Source: an uncultured Ideonella sp. (GTDB lineage: Bacteria; Pseudomonadota; Gammaproteobacteria; Burkholderiales; Burkholderiaceae). From it: a stretch of DNA of 5,613 nt. A model generated the notes under the pieces. That model had not been told where the DNA came from, made no database searches, and worked only from the letters and a program-made list of their open reading frames with translations. Positions 5,539 to 5,613 of the stretch are shown one piece after another (the first letter of the stretch is position 1; each line of letters opens with the position of its first letter). The DNA lies in the NCBI GenBank assembly GCA_946479475.1, contig CAMLGG010000321.1:1-5613 (forward strand). The letters are read 5' to 3'. A program made the position numbers and the translations under genes.

Positions 5539-5613
5539 TTGCGTTTCGAGAAGACGGTCGTCAAGTGGGACGACGAGCGCGGTTTCGGCTTCATCCGTCC
5601 GGGCCGGGGCGGC
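5539..5613 (+). CDS. Partial CDS (N-terminus): cold-shock-domain protein, probably CSD-DUF1294 type
   Basis: The last 25 codons of the window read as the beginning of a cold-shock domain: (M)RFEKTVVKWDDERGFGFI followed by RPGRGG. RGFGFI is the RNP1 nucleic-acid-binding motif and VVKWDDERG the preceding strand. The start is TTG at 5539: no ATG or GTG exists in this frame back to the stop at 5512-5514, and the residues after TTG coincide with the usual 'MRF.G' beginning of the family. GAAGG (5533-5537) lies only 1 nt before the TTG, an unusually short spacing. The form 'MRFEG...W.D.RGFGFI.P..GG' is common in proteins that join a cold-shock domain to a DUF1294 membrane domain, but the C-terminal part is outside the window. 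It starts 4 nt after the NTF2-fold gene and may be cotranscribed. Confidence 0.8.
   Translation, partial: MRFEKTVVKWDDERGFGFIRPGRGG

Noticed and set aside
4548..5594. Upstream extension of the peroxidase-like frame to 567 codons
   Set aside because: The added part runs antisense through the NTF2-fold gene, which has a signal peptide and domain motifs. The family-like region begins only after the ATG at 4547.
1..5613. Mobile element, defence or CRISPR system, toxin-antitoxin pair, RNA gene
   Set aside because: No transposase, integrase, direct-repeat array, tRNA-like fold or small toxin/antitoxin pair was seen; all gaps are 99 bp or shorter.

Overview
This window is GC-rich and densely coded on both strands, with strong G/C bias at third codon positions and short gaps between genes. 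Gene content (AtuA-type protein beside a LysR regulator, VOC, GNAT, NTF2-fold and cold-shock proteins) suggests the chromosome of a betaproteobacterium, probably Burkholderiales (Comamonadaceae or Rubrivivax/Leptothrix-like). That placement is inferred from protein style and base composition, not from a marker gene. I see no rRNA, tRNA, CRISPR array, insertion sequence, phage gene or long repeat.

Left part (1-2414): an AtuA/DUF1446 gene on the minus strand overlaps by four bases the first 15 codons of a further minus-strand gene, most likely the small AtuA-like ferredoxin-fold partner. A LysR-type regulator is transcribed divergently. The 90-bp gap between them holds a clean LysR-type palindrome, TTGAT-N11-ATCAA. 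Together this looks like a catabolic operon (acyclic terpenoid or branched acyl-CoA type) with its own regulator.

Middle part (2467-3874): a VOC/glyoxalase-fold gene (minus) converges on the LysR gene. Divergent from it lies a small secreted cysteine-containing protein of unknown function (plus), followed 32 nt later by a RimJ/RimL-like GNAT acetyltransferase.

Right part (3891-5613): a 218-residue minus-strand protein carries the landmarks of the heme-thiolate peroxidase (chloroperoxidase/unspecific peroxygenase, Peroxidase_2) family: an N-terminal Pro-Cys-Pro, a degenerate acid-pair region and a C-terminal Gly-Glu...ERRLP block. That family is best known from fungi. It is divergent from a secreted protein made of two NTF2/SnoaL-like domains. 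Five bases after that gene, a cold-shock-domain protein (probably CSD-DUF1294) begins at a TTG codon and runs off the window.

The window looks like ordinary accessory metabolism rather than an obvious new multigene system. The peroxidase-like gene and its exported NTF2-fold neighbour deserve the closest look.
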